A DNA stretch of 64,000 bases from Chloroflexus aggregans DSM 9485. Its GTDB lineage: Bacteria > Chloroflexota > Chloroflexia > Chloroflexales > Chloroflexaceae. A program made the position numbers and the translations under genes. The DNA is taken from NCBI RefSeq assembly GCF_000021945.1, contig NC_011831.1, forward strand, positions 1,811,353-1,875,352, in the 5' to 3' direction. Position 1 is the first letter of the stretch. Each line of letters opens with the position of its first letter. Positions 16,815 to 26,600 of the stretch are shown here, in pieces. The notes under the pieces were generated by a model. That model was given only the letters and a program-made list of their open reading frames with translations. It was not told the origin of the DNA and searched no databases.

Positions 16815-19312
16815 GACCCGCCCTCCATGATGAACTCGATCCGACCATGTTCAGGCCGGTTAGGGTCGTTATCACAGCGGATAATCTCGCGCCGGCCAAC
16901 ATCAAGTTGGCCGTTGACCAACTCGCCGCGCGGCGGTTTACCCCAGCGTTGGAAACGCACCCGCGTTCCCGCCGTCTCGATCCAGCGCACGCCGGGAATG
17001 GCCATGGCAGCGGCGATGATGTGGCTGAGGTAGAGCGGTTGGCCGAAGGTAAAGTTGTCGGGGTGAAAAAACTGGCGAGCGCTGAAACGTTCGAGCAGCG
17101 CAACCTTGACATTGGCGGTGAAATAGCCAGCCTCGACACAGACCACAAACGCCAGATCGAGCGGCACATAGATCGGACCGTCAATCTCGACATCTTGCCC
17201 GGCCATCCGGTAGCGTTCGAGAAAAGCGCGCAGGTCGGCTTCAAATGCTGCATCAACCGGCAAGCCATCACGTCGATCAACGGTAATAAAGATCGTGTAC
17301 CAACTCCCCGTCCAGCGGCGGGTAGCAACCGCACGCTGCACGGATGGATGACGTTCGGCCATCGTCGCGTAATCAGCCGGCGTCACCGCCCGTTCTTGGC
17401 GACGAAAGGCTTGCGGCGCAGACTGGCGGATCGCCTCAAGCGCCTCTGGCTCGCTGCCGCCGAGGGCCGGCAAGGGGTTGCGTACTGCGCGAATACCGCT
17501 CTCGTTGGTAACAATGTGTGCCAGCGCATCGGCGCCAATATTACCGGCAGAGCCACCACCTACCCGGTAGTGCGCCACCAACGCTTCGCCTGCCGCCGGC
17601 ACGCGCCCCGTGCGGCCATCGCCAAAGCGCAGGAACAGGCGACCGTCGTTCTCCAGTTCGCCGACAAATTCGGTTTGAAAGCGATTACTGCTGAGTAGAT
17701 CGGGCACCGGCTGCCACAAACCGGAAGCACTCGTCAGGGTCACGGCAGGTAGGGTTAGCGATGGTGCAATGTCGCTCACTAAACGTACTGCCGGCGTCAC
17801 CCGATTGGTTGGATCGAACGGCGCGGCAAAGGTCACGCCGGCCCGTGCCAGTTTTGGCCGGTAGCGAAGCGGATCGCCGACCGGCGGCAACAACTCGGCG
17901 GGGAGGGTTTCACCGTGATCGGCCAGCACAATATTGCCCAACGCCACACTGGCCGGCTGGCGCGCTACTCCGCTCTCGTCGCGATCAGCGGGCGGCACTG
18001 CTACCACCGTCAGATCAAGGATGAATGGCAACGCATCTTCGTCCGTCCACTCAATTTCGGTTACGGCCACCGGCTGGTTGGATGGCGGATCGGCAAACTG
18101 ACCACCGAGCGGATCGGTCATTGCGGTGACGCGGGTGAGACGAACGGCGTGACGGCGAGCAGGATCGGCATCGGCGCGGTAGCCGGTGATCGGACTGCGC
18201 TGCTCGATAAAGGCTAGCACATCGCCGGAATGCAAGCGAGAGCTGAGATCACCGCGCAGCGTGGCGCGCGTAGTACCGACAGGCAGACAGCAGCCTTCAT
18301 CCCCCCAAGTATAGAAATCGATCTGGTTCAACGCTGGATCAAGGCGTATATCGTGCATTGTCTCGAAGACTAGCGGCTGTTGCTGGCGAGCGAGGGCCAG
18401 TTCGGCGGAAGCGGGCAGCAAGCGCGGCGGCGCGCCGCCGACTTTGGTCAGCACGGGGGTACGGGCCGGCAGGGTACATGGCGCATCAACCTGAACCTGC
18501 ACCCACACCCGCGCATTCGCGCCGTCGTGGGGCACGTAATCAAGCAGACGCGCGTGGCGGCGCAACGACACCCGGCGGCGCGCCGTGCCGAGATAGGCTT
18601 CGGTGGCGACCGCGTCTTGATAGTAGCTGAGATAATCGCCGATGTAGGCCAACCCCTCGACAATTGCCACGCCAAGATCGGCCGGATTACGCTCGCGCCA
18701 GGTGGGTGAGACGGCAGCTAACCGGTCAAAGAGCAATTGGCGCAAACTGGCGTAATCGCGAGCCAGATAGTCAATCGGTGGTGTACCGTCGTCCTCTAGT
18801 GGGCAATCACTCACCGGAGCGCAATCGAACTCGCTTGGGCAGTCAACTTTGAACGAGAACGTAATCCTGCTCAAGATGGGATCAAAGCCGGCAGGCGGAC
18901 TCGGATCGGTAGGCGAACGGACAAGGCGCAGCGTGTAGGTCGAAAAGTCGCCAGCCTGATCGACACGCACCACCAAAGTGCGATCGGCGGCGGACAACCC
19001 ATTGTAAAACGTTCGCTCGGCACCGGTGATGCGTCCGGCGGCAACATCGGCGGAGCTGGCATCAGCGGCGCGCAAGACCCAGCGTACCTTCACGCCGGTG
19101 ACACGCACACCGCCGGTTAGCTGCACATTGGCCGCGCCGAGACCCCACGGCGCCGGCTTGATCATCTGCACCAGCAGCGTCTGTTGCGGCGACACACCGG
19201 CAGGCGCGTCGCGATCGAGCACTTCGAGCAGATCGATCCCGTTGAGTGGGATGGCAGACGTGCTCAGCACTTGCGCCCGGCGTGGATTTGCACAGCGGAA
19301 TTGGATACTCAT
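16811..19312 (-). CDS. Putative baseplate assembly protein (gpJ/Afp11-like), first copy
   Basis: This 833-residue gpJ-like baseplate wedge protein has an N-terminal section (about 1-160) with a strand-rich fold. It is followed by DYLARDYASLRQLLFDRLAAVSP, ADLGVAIVEGLAYIGDYLSYYQD and RRRVSLRRHARLLDYVPHDG, a set typical of the putative baseplate assembly protein family in eCIS. The C-terminal half has LRFGDGRTGRVPAAGEAL and QERAVTPADYATMAERHPSVQRA, the gpJ core. It is preceded by gp25 with a 102-bp gap. Confidence 0.86.
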   Translation of the reverse strand: MSIQFRCANPRRAQVLSTSAIPLNGIDLLEVLDRDAPAGVSPQQTLLVQMIKPAPWGLGAANVQLTGGVRVTGVKVRWVLRAADASSADVAAGRITGAERTFYNGLSAADRTLVVRVDQAGDFSTYTLRLVRSPTDPSPPAGFDPILSRITFSFKVDCPSEFDCAPVSDCPLEDDGTPPIDYLARDYASLRQLLFDRLAAVSPTWRERNPADLGVAIVEGLAYIGDYLSYYQDAVATEAYLGTARRRVSLRRHARLLDYVPHDGANARVWVQVQVDAPCTLPARTPVLTKVGGAPPRLLPASAELALARQQQPLVFETMHDIRLDPALNQIDFYTWGDEGCCLPVGTTRATLRGDLSSRLHSGDVLAFIEQRSPITGYRADADPARRHAVRLTRVTAMTDPLGGQFADPPSNQPVAVTEIEWTDEDALPFILDLTVVAVPPADRDESGVARQPASVALGNIVLADHGETLPAELLPPVGDPLRYRPKLARAGVTFAAPFDPTNRVTPAVRLVSDIAPSLTLPAVTLTSASGLWQPVPDLLSSNRFQTEFVGELENDGRLFLRFGDGRTGRVPAAGEALVAHYRVGGGSAGNIGADALAHIVTNESGIRAVRNPLPALGGSEPEALEAIRQSAPQAFRRQERAVTPADYATMAERHPSVQRAVATRRWTGSWYTIFITVDRRDGLPVDAAFEADLRAFLERYRMAGQDVEIDGPIYVPLDLAFVVCVEAGYFTANVKVALLERFSARQFFHPDNFTFGQPLYLSHIIAAAMAIPGVRWIETAGTRVRFQRWGKPPRGELVNGQLDVGRREIIRCDNDPNRPEHGRIEFIMEGGS

Positions 19313-19414
19313 ACCGTTAACCCGTTATTTGGTGTTGTTAGTGCCACAGGCGCAGAGGAGGCTTGGATAGCAATCACCAGCGATCCGCTGCCTTCCCTGC
19401 GTGAGAAACGCCAT

Positions 19415-19768
19415 TCAGCCGGCCACCTCAACCACCCGGCGCTGCTGAGTACGCTGCACCACATACTGCACCGTCACCCGCAACGTTGCCTCCTCGGACT
19501 CGATCGCCACCGCCTCAACCCGGATCACCTCGCCGAGATACTCTTGCAATGCGCCCTGCACCAAGAACTCTAGTGCGGCGGCCAATTCGGGGCTATTCGG
19601 CGCAAAGAGCAACTGACGCACGCCAGCGCCGAAACGAGGCCGGTTCACCCGCTCGCCGGGAGCCGTGAAGAGCAATTGTTCGATCATCTGGCGAATGTGG
19701 GCATCGTCATCGGCACGCGCCGTGCGTCCGCCGCCGTCAATGGCATAAGGAAACGCGATATGCATCAT
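19415..19768 (-). CDS. GPW/gp25-family baseplate protein
   Basis: This 117-residue protein has the gp25 signature IEQLLFTAPGERVNRPRFG at about residues 28-46 and EYLGEVIRVE in the C-terminal half. gp25 is the sheath-like anchor in the baseplate that seeds sheath polymerisation in T4, T6SS (TssE) and eCIS (Afp9/Pvc9). Its ATG overlaps the PAAR-like gene stop (19765-19768). The length matches the family. Confidence 0.93.
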   Translation of the reverse strand: MMHIAFPYAIDGGGRTARADDDAHIRQMIEQLLFTAPGERVNRPRFGAGVRQLLFAPNSPELAAALEFLVQGALQEYLGEVIRVEAVAIESEEATLRVTVQYVVQRTQQRRVVEVAG

Positions 19769-20088
19769 TGCCCCCTGACCCGCATTTGGGTCATCACGAT
19801 ATTGACCGGCGTGCCATTGGGCACACAGGTAGCTTGGCTATCTTGCAACAACACAGGCTGACCACCGGCCCGCACGCGCATGGCAGCAGTCGTCCACTGG
19901 GCGGTCACGCAGGGCATCGGATTCGTGCCGGTCGTGAAGGGGCACCCGGCAACCGTATGCGGCGCGCTGAGCGTCACCACCGGCTGACCATCGACCCGCA
20001 CACGTGGATTAGGGGCAGTGGCTTGAGCTTGACCACCGTGAGCGCAGAGGATAGTCGCACTAACATTCAAGAGAAAACCGGCCATCAC
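19765..20088 (-). CDS. PAAR-like spike-tip protein
   Basis: This is a 107-residue protein. It begins AGFLLNVSATILCAHGGQAQ and has repeated short strands with Cys at about residues 15, 49, 60 and 87 and with DGQPVVTLSAPHTVAGCPF, as in eCIS PAAR-like/DUF4280-type proteins (Pvc10/Afp10). These cap the central spike and can hold a metal. It overlaps both neighbours by four bases (spike gene and gp25), a sign of tight coupling. The assignment relies on position plus pattern. Confidence 0.8.
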   Translation of the reverse strand: MMAGFLLNVSATILCAHGGQAQATAPNPRVRVDGQPVVTLSAPHTVAGCPFTTGTNPMPCVTAQWTTAAMRVRAGGQPVLLQDSQATCVPNGTPVNIVMTQMRVRGQ

Positions 20089-20570
20089 GTCACCTCCAAG
20101 GCGCCATCGTTGAGTGAAATTTGCGGCCCGGTCAATTTGATTGAACCACCTTGGCCGTTCGTGATTTCGATACCGGTAGCGGTAATCGCAATTTTAGCCC
20201 CACTCGTTGTTTCAATTGTAATCCCACCCACCCCCGGCAGTTCGTTGATCGTGATCGTGCCGGCAGCGGTCTTGAGCACCTTCATCTCGGCGACTGCCGG
20301 CGAAGCCGGTACTTCACCAGTTCCCCAGAAACAGCCACTCCAGATCGGATAGTCAGGATCACCACCTTCAAACTCAACCCACACATAAGCGCCGGTAGGC
20401 GGAATGAGGAACAGGCCGACACCATTGCCGGCAAACGGCACACACGGCATCGCCCAACTAGTTCGACCCTCGCCGAGTACGGTAGGCACACTCACCTGCA
20501 CACGACCCTGTTGCAACGGATCGACGTTATTCTCGACTTTACCGCGATACTTTCCGAAAAATTGTCTCAT
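20085..20570 (-). CDS. Baseplate spike protein (gpV/gp5/VgrG OB-fold)
   Basis: This 161-residue protein starts MRQFFGKYRGKVENNVDPLQ, the start of the phage baseplate assembly protein V/VgrG OB-fold family. It continues with GRVQVSVPTVLG, GVGLFLIPPTGAYVWVEFEGGDPDYPIWSGCFWG and a short C-terminal beta-helix (KTAAGTITINELPGVGGITI). In eCIS it trimerises to form the puncturing spike under the hub (Afp8 C-terminal part). Here hub and spike are separate genes overlapping by four bases, whereas Afp8 is a fusion. Confidence 0.92.
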   Translation of the reverse strand: MRQFFGKYRGKVENNVDPLQQGRVQVSVPTVLGEGRTSWAMPCVPFAGNGVGLFLIPPTGAYVWVEFEGGDPDYPIWSGCFWGTGEVPASPAVAEMKVLKTAAGTITINELPGVGGITIETTSGAKIAITATGIEITNGQGGSIKLTGPQISLNDGALEVT

Positions 20571-21694
20571 GGCACAACCACCGGTACCGTCGCACCCAAC
20601 CCCTCGCGGGTAAGGGTAAAATGCTGCTTAAAGCCGTCACGGTTGATCTGATGTTTCACCTGCTTCACGTAGTAGAGGCCGTCGTAACTGAAGCCGGCGC
20701 CGCGCAAGCCAACCAACCCGCGTGCCTGCAACAGACTGCCGTAACGCGCGGTATCGAGTTCGCCTTCAACGGTCAGGACATCACTCGAAGCATCAGTTTC
20801 GGCTTGAGCTTGCGCCAACGCCTGTGCCGCATTCAGGCCCGTGCCACGAAAGATCGTGCTGCGGGCAAACGAAGCGAGCGCCGGCAGGCTGGCGAGCGGC
20901 GGACGGAGACCGGTAAACGAGTTCACCGAAATGGTCTGACCGGTCGTGCGATCCTGTACCTGCCCGGCCAAGGAGGTCGCGGTCAGCGGATCGTGCTGGA
21001 AGTTGATCGAGGTCACATTGGTCGCCGACCCCATATTGACCGTCAACGCCCGTTGTGGCACTCCGATGCGCATCGGCGGACCCCAGTAAGCGGTATTCGT
21101 GAGGGGAACGGGGCCGGGAGCGACGTAGAAGACATACGCAAAGCGTTCGGCCATCTGGCGCAGATAGGCGAGATCGGTTGCTTGCTGCACCGGTGTGCGC
21201 TCGATTGGCAGCGGCATATCGAGGGTTGGCGGCGGAATGACCAGCGGAATAAGCCCATACTGGGCATAACCGGCAATGATCTTCAGCGCAATCACTGTTT
21301 CGGGCTGCGCCGGATGCTCAGCCGACTTTTCCTCGCGATCCATCGCCACGCTGACATCTTCGCCGGTGATGGTCAACGTCGCAGAGCCGGGTTGGTCGCC
21401 GGGTTGCAATTGCTGGTTGGTGATCAAGCCATCCATCACCACCTGCGGCAACGCGCCAAACCAGACAATCAGGACGATCCGGTTGCCGGCGCGCAGCAGC
21501 GGCCCGGCGAGCAGAGCATAATCGAGCAGATCGCCACGTTCGCGCCCAAGCTGAAAGACCACTTGAAACCCAGAGCGCCCCTCATCGCGGTGCGTCACCT
21601 CGGCGCTGGCAAAAGCAGCGAGCAACGACGCTGGCGCCGGCGCCGGAATAGTCGGGCCTATCAAGATGGTTAAACGGGTACTGAGCAGAGTCAT
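20567..21694 (-). CDS. Baseplate hub protein (gpD/gp27-like, late control D family)
   Basis: This is a 375-residue hub protein. The N-terminal barrel region includes SAEVTHRDEGRSGFQVVFQL and NRIVLIVWFGALPQVVMDGLI. The middle has QQATDLAYLRQMAERFAYVFYV, a standard gpD/gp27 helix. The C-terminal part has SYDGLYYVKQVKHQINRDGF. It forms the ring adapting the six-fold tube to the three-fold spike. It lies between the LysM-like gene (6-bp gap) and the spike gene (overlap). Confidence 0.87.
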   Translation of the reverse strand: MTLLSTRLTILIGPTIPAPAPASLLAAFASAEVTHRDEGRSGFQVVFQLGRERGDLLDYALLAGPLLRAGNRIVLIVWFGALPQVVMDGLITNQQLQPGDQPGSATLTITGEDVSVAMDREEKSAEHPAQPETVIALKIIAGYAQYGLIPLVIPPPTLDMPLPIERTPVQQATDLAYLRQMAERFAYVFYVAPGPVPLTNTAYWGPPMRIGVPQRALTVNMGSATNVTSINFQHDPLTATSLAGQVQDRTTGQTISVNSFTGLRPPLASLPALASFARSTIFRGTGLNAAQALAQAQAETDASSDVLTVEGELDTARYGSLLQARGLVGLRGAGFSYDGLYYVKQVKHQINRDGFKQHFTLTREGLGATVPVVVP

Positions 21695-21700
21695 CGTATG

Positions 21701-21997
21701 TTACCCTTCAAAGGTTGGCACCGCCACCCGCAACAACCGGCCAATCTCAGCGGTGAGATCAAACGGATTCAGCTCGTCGTTGGCGTCGCAGATGCGCCAA
21801 AACTGTTCGGGATCGCCGAACGCGCGATCTGCGATCAGATCAAGCCGGTCGCCGCCGGTGACTTCGACTTCGGCCAGCAACGGCATCGCGGCGCCGGCGG
21901 GCAACAGTCGACGGCGCAGATAGACGATCTGGCGGCCATCGGCAGTCGTAAGGGTAGCGGTTGCGACCCGGTAGTAGCGGCTATTGGGATGAAGCAT
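21701..21997 (-). CDS. LysM/gpX-like baseplate protein
   Basis: This is a 98-residue protein from MLHPNSRYYRVATATLT. It contains the LysM-like/tail-X segment EVTGGDRLDLIADRAFGDPE-QFWRICDAN, typical of small proteins that sit between tube and hub in eCIS and phages (gp53/gpX). An alternative start at 22042 overlaps the upstream stop by four bases, but the ATG at 21997 has a better ribosome binding site (AAAGGAACC) and gives the N-terminus usual for this family. Confidence 0.8.
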   Translation of the reverse strand: MLHPNSRYYRVATATLTTADGRQIVYLRRRLLPAGAAMPLLAEVEVTGGDRLDLIADRAFGDPEQFWRICDANDELNPFDLTAEIGRLLRVAVPTFEG

Positions 21998-22038
21998 GCA
22001 AGGTTCCTTTCTGCGTTGATCCAGCCGTCGTAACAGCG

Positions 22039-22671
22039 TCATAACAGCTTCGTGCCAGCGCCGGCAGCGTCGAGCGAGCCGGTGCGGGCAATGGCCGCCA
22101 TCGTCTCTTTGACGATCTGGTGGGCGAGAAAGAGATGATAGCCGGGGTTCGCCGCCGGCAGGTCGTTGTAGCTCAGTACACGCAGCCCAAGCGATACCTT
22201 AGCCCGGATTGGGTTGAGCTGCGGATCATACGCCTCTTCGGTAATGCTGAACTCGGTCAGGCGCACCGGCAGCACCCGCTTCGGCCCCCAAATAAAGAGG
22301 GTGAAGGGCGCTTGCGGCGGGAGAATCTCGATCGTGCCGGCATTGAGCAGCGCAGTATTGGCGATCACCAGCCCACTCTTGGGATAGATCAATACTTCAA
22401 GCGCCGCCAGTTGCGGATGCAAACCGGTGGTCGCCGCCCCCTGTTCAAGCTGATCGGTCGCGTCGAGTTCGATATCGAGCTTGATCGTCTCAACCGGCGC
22501 GCCCTTAATACGCAGCGCATCGGCTCCCTCGCCGCCGGTTTGGGCTTCGAGCGTGCGCGATAAGGTGTCAGGGTTGTATTGAAAGACAATCACTGCCGGC
22601 TGCGGGTTAGGCAGATCAAAACTGACCAACGCACCTTTGAGCAACCGGGGCGAACGGGGAAAGGTCGTCAT
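22039..22671 (-). CDS. Contractile injection system tube-initiator protein (Afp7/Pvc7-like)
   Basis: This 210-residue protein begins with a basic leader, then LLKGALVSFDLPNPQPAVIVFQYNPDTLSR. That N-terminus is common to the CIS tube-adaptor family (Pvc7/Cis7). The middle has ELDATDQLEQG and PPQAPFTLFIWGPKRVLPVRLTEFSITEEAYDPQLNPIRAKVSLGL in consecutive pieces. The C-terminus shows YHLFLAHQIVKETMAAI. Many homologues carry a C-terminal LysM; here the LysM-like part is the separate next gene. It should link the inner tube to the baseplate hub. Confidence 0.85.
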   Translation of the reverse strand: MTTFPRSPRLLKGALVSFDLPNPQPAVIVFQYNPDTLSRTLEAQTGGEGADALRIKGAPVETIKLDIELDATDQLEQGAATTGLHPQLAALEVLIYPKSGLVIANTALLNAGTIEILPPQAPFTLFIWGPKRVLPVRLTEFSITEEAYDPQLNPIRAKVSLGLRVLSYNDLPAANPGYHLFLAHQIVKETMAAIARTGSLDAAGAGTKLL

Positions 22672-22688
22672 ACGCTCTCCTTGGATCC

Positions 22689-23630
22689 CTACGGGCAGTG
22701 CAACACTGCACCGCGAAACGGATCAATCGCGTCTTGAGCAGCCTGCGCATCGGACTGCCACTGCTGTTGCAACACAGCGACGCGCTCCTGCGCCTGCTGC
22801 ATAGCGTCGCCGGCATCGCTGCCGGTGACGGTGAAATGCACGCTGCGAAAGCGTTGTTCAAGCGTGGCCCGCCATTGCCAGCCAATCCGGCGATGGGCAG
22901 CCTCGTGCGCGTCGAGGTCAACGCGCATCGCGTTCCACGCCGCTACTTCAGCGGCACGGTTGGGGCGTTCGCTCGGTTCCCAATCGGGACGATCAATTGG
23001 GCAATTGACTGCCACCGTTGCCGACGGCATACCGCGTGCGGTGATTCGCACCCGTCCATCGGGCAGTGTCTCGCTCCGGGTTTGTACACCACCGTTGAAG
23101 GCATAGGTGCAGCGGGTTTCAGCCCACTCTGGCGCATACGGTGAATGAGTGTTCAGCCAGTCAACGACTTCTTGGCATCGCAACGAGCCGGGCACGCGGT
23201 AGCACTGAAGCATTGGCTGGACCGGCACCGGTAATGGGCGTAGCGGTTGGGTGAGTGGCACAGCCATACCGGTTCGTTGCTCAGCCTCGGCTTCGAGCAC
23301 TGCCACACTACGCCCCTGTATGCCTTCGGCCTGTTGTACGACATGAGCCAGTTCGTGGGCCAGCAAGCGTTGCCCGGCAACAGTGCGCGGCGCGTACTGC
23401 CCGGCGCCGAAGTGGATGTGCTGCCCGACGGTGTAGGCCGCCGCGCCGAGATGGGCCGCCAGCGCCGCCGAAGTTGCATCGCAGTAGATGCGCACTCTGC
23501 TCAGGTCGTAGCCGAAGTGCGGCTCGAAGCGGGCGCGGGTAGCGGGGTCGAGGGGGTGGGCAATGCGACTCGCGCTGGCCCGCAGCGGTTGATCGAGTCG
23601 GGGGTGGAGTTGACGAGCAGGTGTAGGCAT
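22689..23630 (-). CDS. eCIS-core (DUF4157) protein with second HExxH motif
   Basis: This is a 313-residue protein. Its N-terminal domain (about 35-105) is DUF4157/eCIS-core: FGYDLSRVRIYCDATSAALA, then LLAHELAHVVQQ with HELAH at 92-96. The C-terminal half (about 145-310) has several Cys and a second zinc-protease-like motif, HEAAH at 242-246 in RVDLDAHEAAHRRIGWQW, similar to DUF922-type putative metallopeptidases. The start at 23630 has GAGG eight bases upstream; a longer form from 23660 would overlap the previous gene. eCIS-core domains mark cargo or cargo-loading proteins, so it may be an injected protease (inference). Confidence 0.82.
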   Translation of the reverse strand: MPTPARQLHPRLDQPLRASASRIAHPLDPATRARFEPHFGYDLSRVRIYCDATSAALAAHLGAAAYTVGQHIHFGAGQYAPRTVAGQRLLAHELAHVVQQAEGIQGRSVAVLEAEAEQRTGMAVPLTQPLRPLPVPVQPMLQCYRVPGSLRCQEVVDWLNTHSPYAPEWAETRCTYAFNGGVQTRSETLPDGRVRITARGMPSATVAVNCPIDRPDWEPSERPNRAAEVAAWNAMRVDLDAHEAAHRRIGWQWRATLEQRFRSVHFTVTGSDAGDAMQQAQERVAVLQQQWQSDAQAAQDAIDPFRGAVLHCP

Positions 23631-23634
23631 AGGC

Positions 23635-26600
23635 CTATCCTCTGAATGATTCTTCATCACGTTGGGGAAAGAGATCGCGTGACCGCTGTGGTTGCTCGCT
23701 ATCGACTAACCCTGCACGACGCGCTTGGCCGATGGTCAAAGTCAAACGCTGGCGTGGATCAAACACCTCCTGAAAGATGACTTGATCGCGGCCATCGCTG
23801 GTACGGCGACCAACCGTGGCTGTGATTGCTCGGGGGATGCGTTCAAAGACTGGCGCAACGGTAAGTTGCTGCAACGGCGTCAAACTATTAATCTCGGTTT
23901 CGCTCAGCAGACGCGCAAACGCATCACCGCCGTAACTAGCATTGATATCGGCATAGATCGCCTCACCGGCATCAACGTGCGTCTGCACTCGTGCTTCAAA
24001 GGCGCTAAACCAACTGCGATTCATGCGCGTTTCCATGGGCACTAAGTTACGCCAACTACCATCACCGCCATAGCGACTGGCAATGAGGTGACCAGCATCA
24101 AAACGGGCATTGATGGTGACACCTTGGGCTTGCAAATCTGTAATTGCTCGATTGAGCGGCTCTGATACACGGGCTTGATCTTCGGGTGCGCGGGGTGCTT
24201 TCTGACCGAGCCAACCATGCGCGCGCCGCGCCCGATCACCTTGCGGGTTGTACTGAATGTGGCCCGGAGTGAAATCACGTGGCACACTGCTGGCCCAAAC
24301 CATCACACCCGACAACGCCGCAATAAGCTGATCGAGCTGGCGTTGGATATTCTGCTCTGTTGGCAAACCCGTCCCGCTAACACCTTGCGCTTGCGCTGCG
24401 CGGGTAGCTGCCTGAGTTTGCTGCGTTTCGACTGTGGTAGACAGTTGGCGAGCCTGCACAAGCTGCTGGCTAAGACGTGTTTTGTTGGGGCTATCGGGCA
24501 ACGCCTGAATCCGTTGTGCCAAATCGTCGGCGAAACGGTCAAAGTCTTGTTCATCGCTGGCCACCGACATAACTGCTCGCCGGTTGACAATACGCACGTA
24601 GAGGTGGTGTTGGCCGGCAGCGGTGAAGGGAACTGCCAATACTCCCGCCTCTCGCACCGATGCCGTTTCCGCCGCAGCCCGGCGCTCCGCCCCGCCCCCT
24701 CTGAACATATTCCGCACCCGGTCGATCAACCGGTCGAGCGCACGATCAACCACCCCGCGCACCCGCTCGATGATTTCGCGCACTTTGTGACCAACATTGC
24801 CCAACCCGAGCAGGCGTGCCAGCAGATCAATCGCCAGCGGTAGCAGCCGGGCCAGCGTCTCTTCGACCCGCTGCGCCGCCGGTTGGATGATGCCGCGGGC
24901 AATGTCACCGATCGCGTTGACTACCGTCTGCACAACTTCGATGATCCGCGCCAGTTGGTCGCGCAGGAAGGTGAAAAAGTTGTAGGCGGCCAGAATGAGA
25001 TTGACAATCGCACCCACCGGGTTGAACATTGTAGCCAGCCGAGTGATCGCTGCCATCACGATCCGTTCGAGCAGAAAACTCTTGATGCTGTCGAGAACCA
25101 GATCGCGCAGCGTAGCCAAGTCGTCACGGATCCGCTGCCAGAGTGCCTCCCAGCCGCCTTCGATCAGCGTGCGCAGGTAACTGGCGACAAACTCGATCAC
25201 CGTGACGGCCCGCTCGCCAATCAAGCGCACCGCTCGCTCGCGCAGCCGTTCCCACGTCAGCCCAAGGATCTGCCGGATCAGGCTTAGCACACCCATAAGA
25301 TCGAAACGTTCGGGTAGCGTGATCCCCGCCCCGCCGAGCGCGCCGGTGAGCCAGCCAATGATGCCGGCCTGTAAGTGGGTGAGAAAGTTATCGGCGAAGC
25401 GGCGCACCCCGTTGAGAAAGGCATCGACCAGATGGCCGACAAACCCGCCCGGATCGTCGAGAATGAGCTGGAAGGTCTCTTGCGCTCGCCCGATGAACTG
25501 GTAGAAGGTTTCGGGATCAATCCCGGCCACTTTCAGCACCGCTTCGAGTGCCATGCGCGCCAGTGCTGCCCAGTCGCCGGTCAGCACCGCTTGGGCAATG
25601 CTGAGCACCGCGTTGATCGCGGCTTGATAGACATTGATAATTGCGTTGAGGCCGGCGCGCAGGCCTTCGACCAGCGCGGCGATGCCGGCTTTGAGGCCCT
25701 CGGCAGCGGTAGTGACCACACGCTGCGCAAAGGCGACCGCGCTGTCGATGGCGGCATTGAGCCGCGCTGCCAGTTCGGGGAAGATGCTGCCGATGAGGGT
25801 ATCAACCAGCCCTTTCAGCAGTTCGCCGAAGGCGGCGATCAGGCCGTTGACAAAGGCGGCAGCGGCGTCAATGATCCGCATCGCCAGTGCCTTGGCCGCA
25901 TCGAGGATGGCGTTCACCGCGCGCCGCACAGCGTCGAAGATGGCGCCGATCGCTCTGGTGAGGGCAGCGAAGGCGTCGCGCACGAAATTGACCGCCCGAT
26001 CCCACCAACTCTGCTCTGTAGCTGCGCGTTCGGATCGCTGCCGTTCCGCTTCTGCTCGTCGCTCACCCTCAGCGACTTCAGCCCGGGCGTCACGTTCTGC
26101 GGCTGCATAGTGCTGCTCAATCTGCGCTTCATCGGCCCGTACTCGCTCGTCAATCTCACGCTGGCGGGCAGTGCGTTCAGCGGTTGCTTGCCGCTCAACG
26201 TCAGTAACAGCATCGCGCTGCGCCGCCAGCGTCTCTTGTCGCGTATCCTGAATCTGCGCGCGAGCTTCGATCACGCCAGTCCGTTGCTGTTCGTCAGCCT
26301 GTTCCGATTGTTCCTGCGCCTGCGCTTGCGCCTCGGCCACCACTGCCGCCCGTTGTTGGTCGCGCTCGGCGCTCGCCTTGTCCATCTGGGTTCGCGCTTC
26401 CGCCAAACTGTTTTCCATCGCCGCCTGTTGCTGCAGATCGAAGGCAGTCTGCACCTCCGGCGGCAACCCCATCTCAAGGTATGCCTGCGGTTCGGTGGGC
26501 ATCTCCGGCGCAACGATCTCCGGCTGCACTAATTCATCCACAGGGTACGCTTCGTCGAGCGCGATCGGTTGCGCCTGCTCCGGCCCCGGCCCATTGATCA

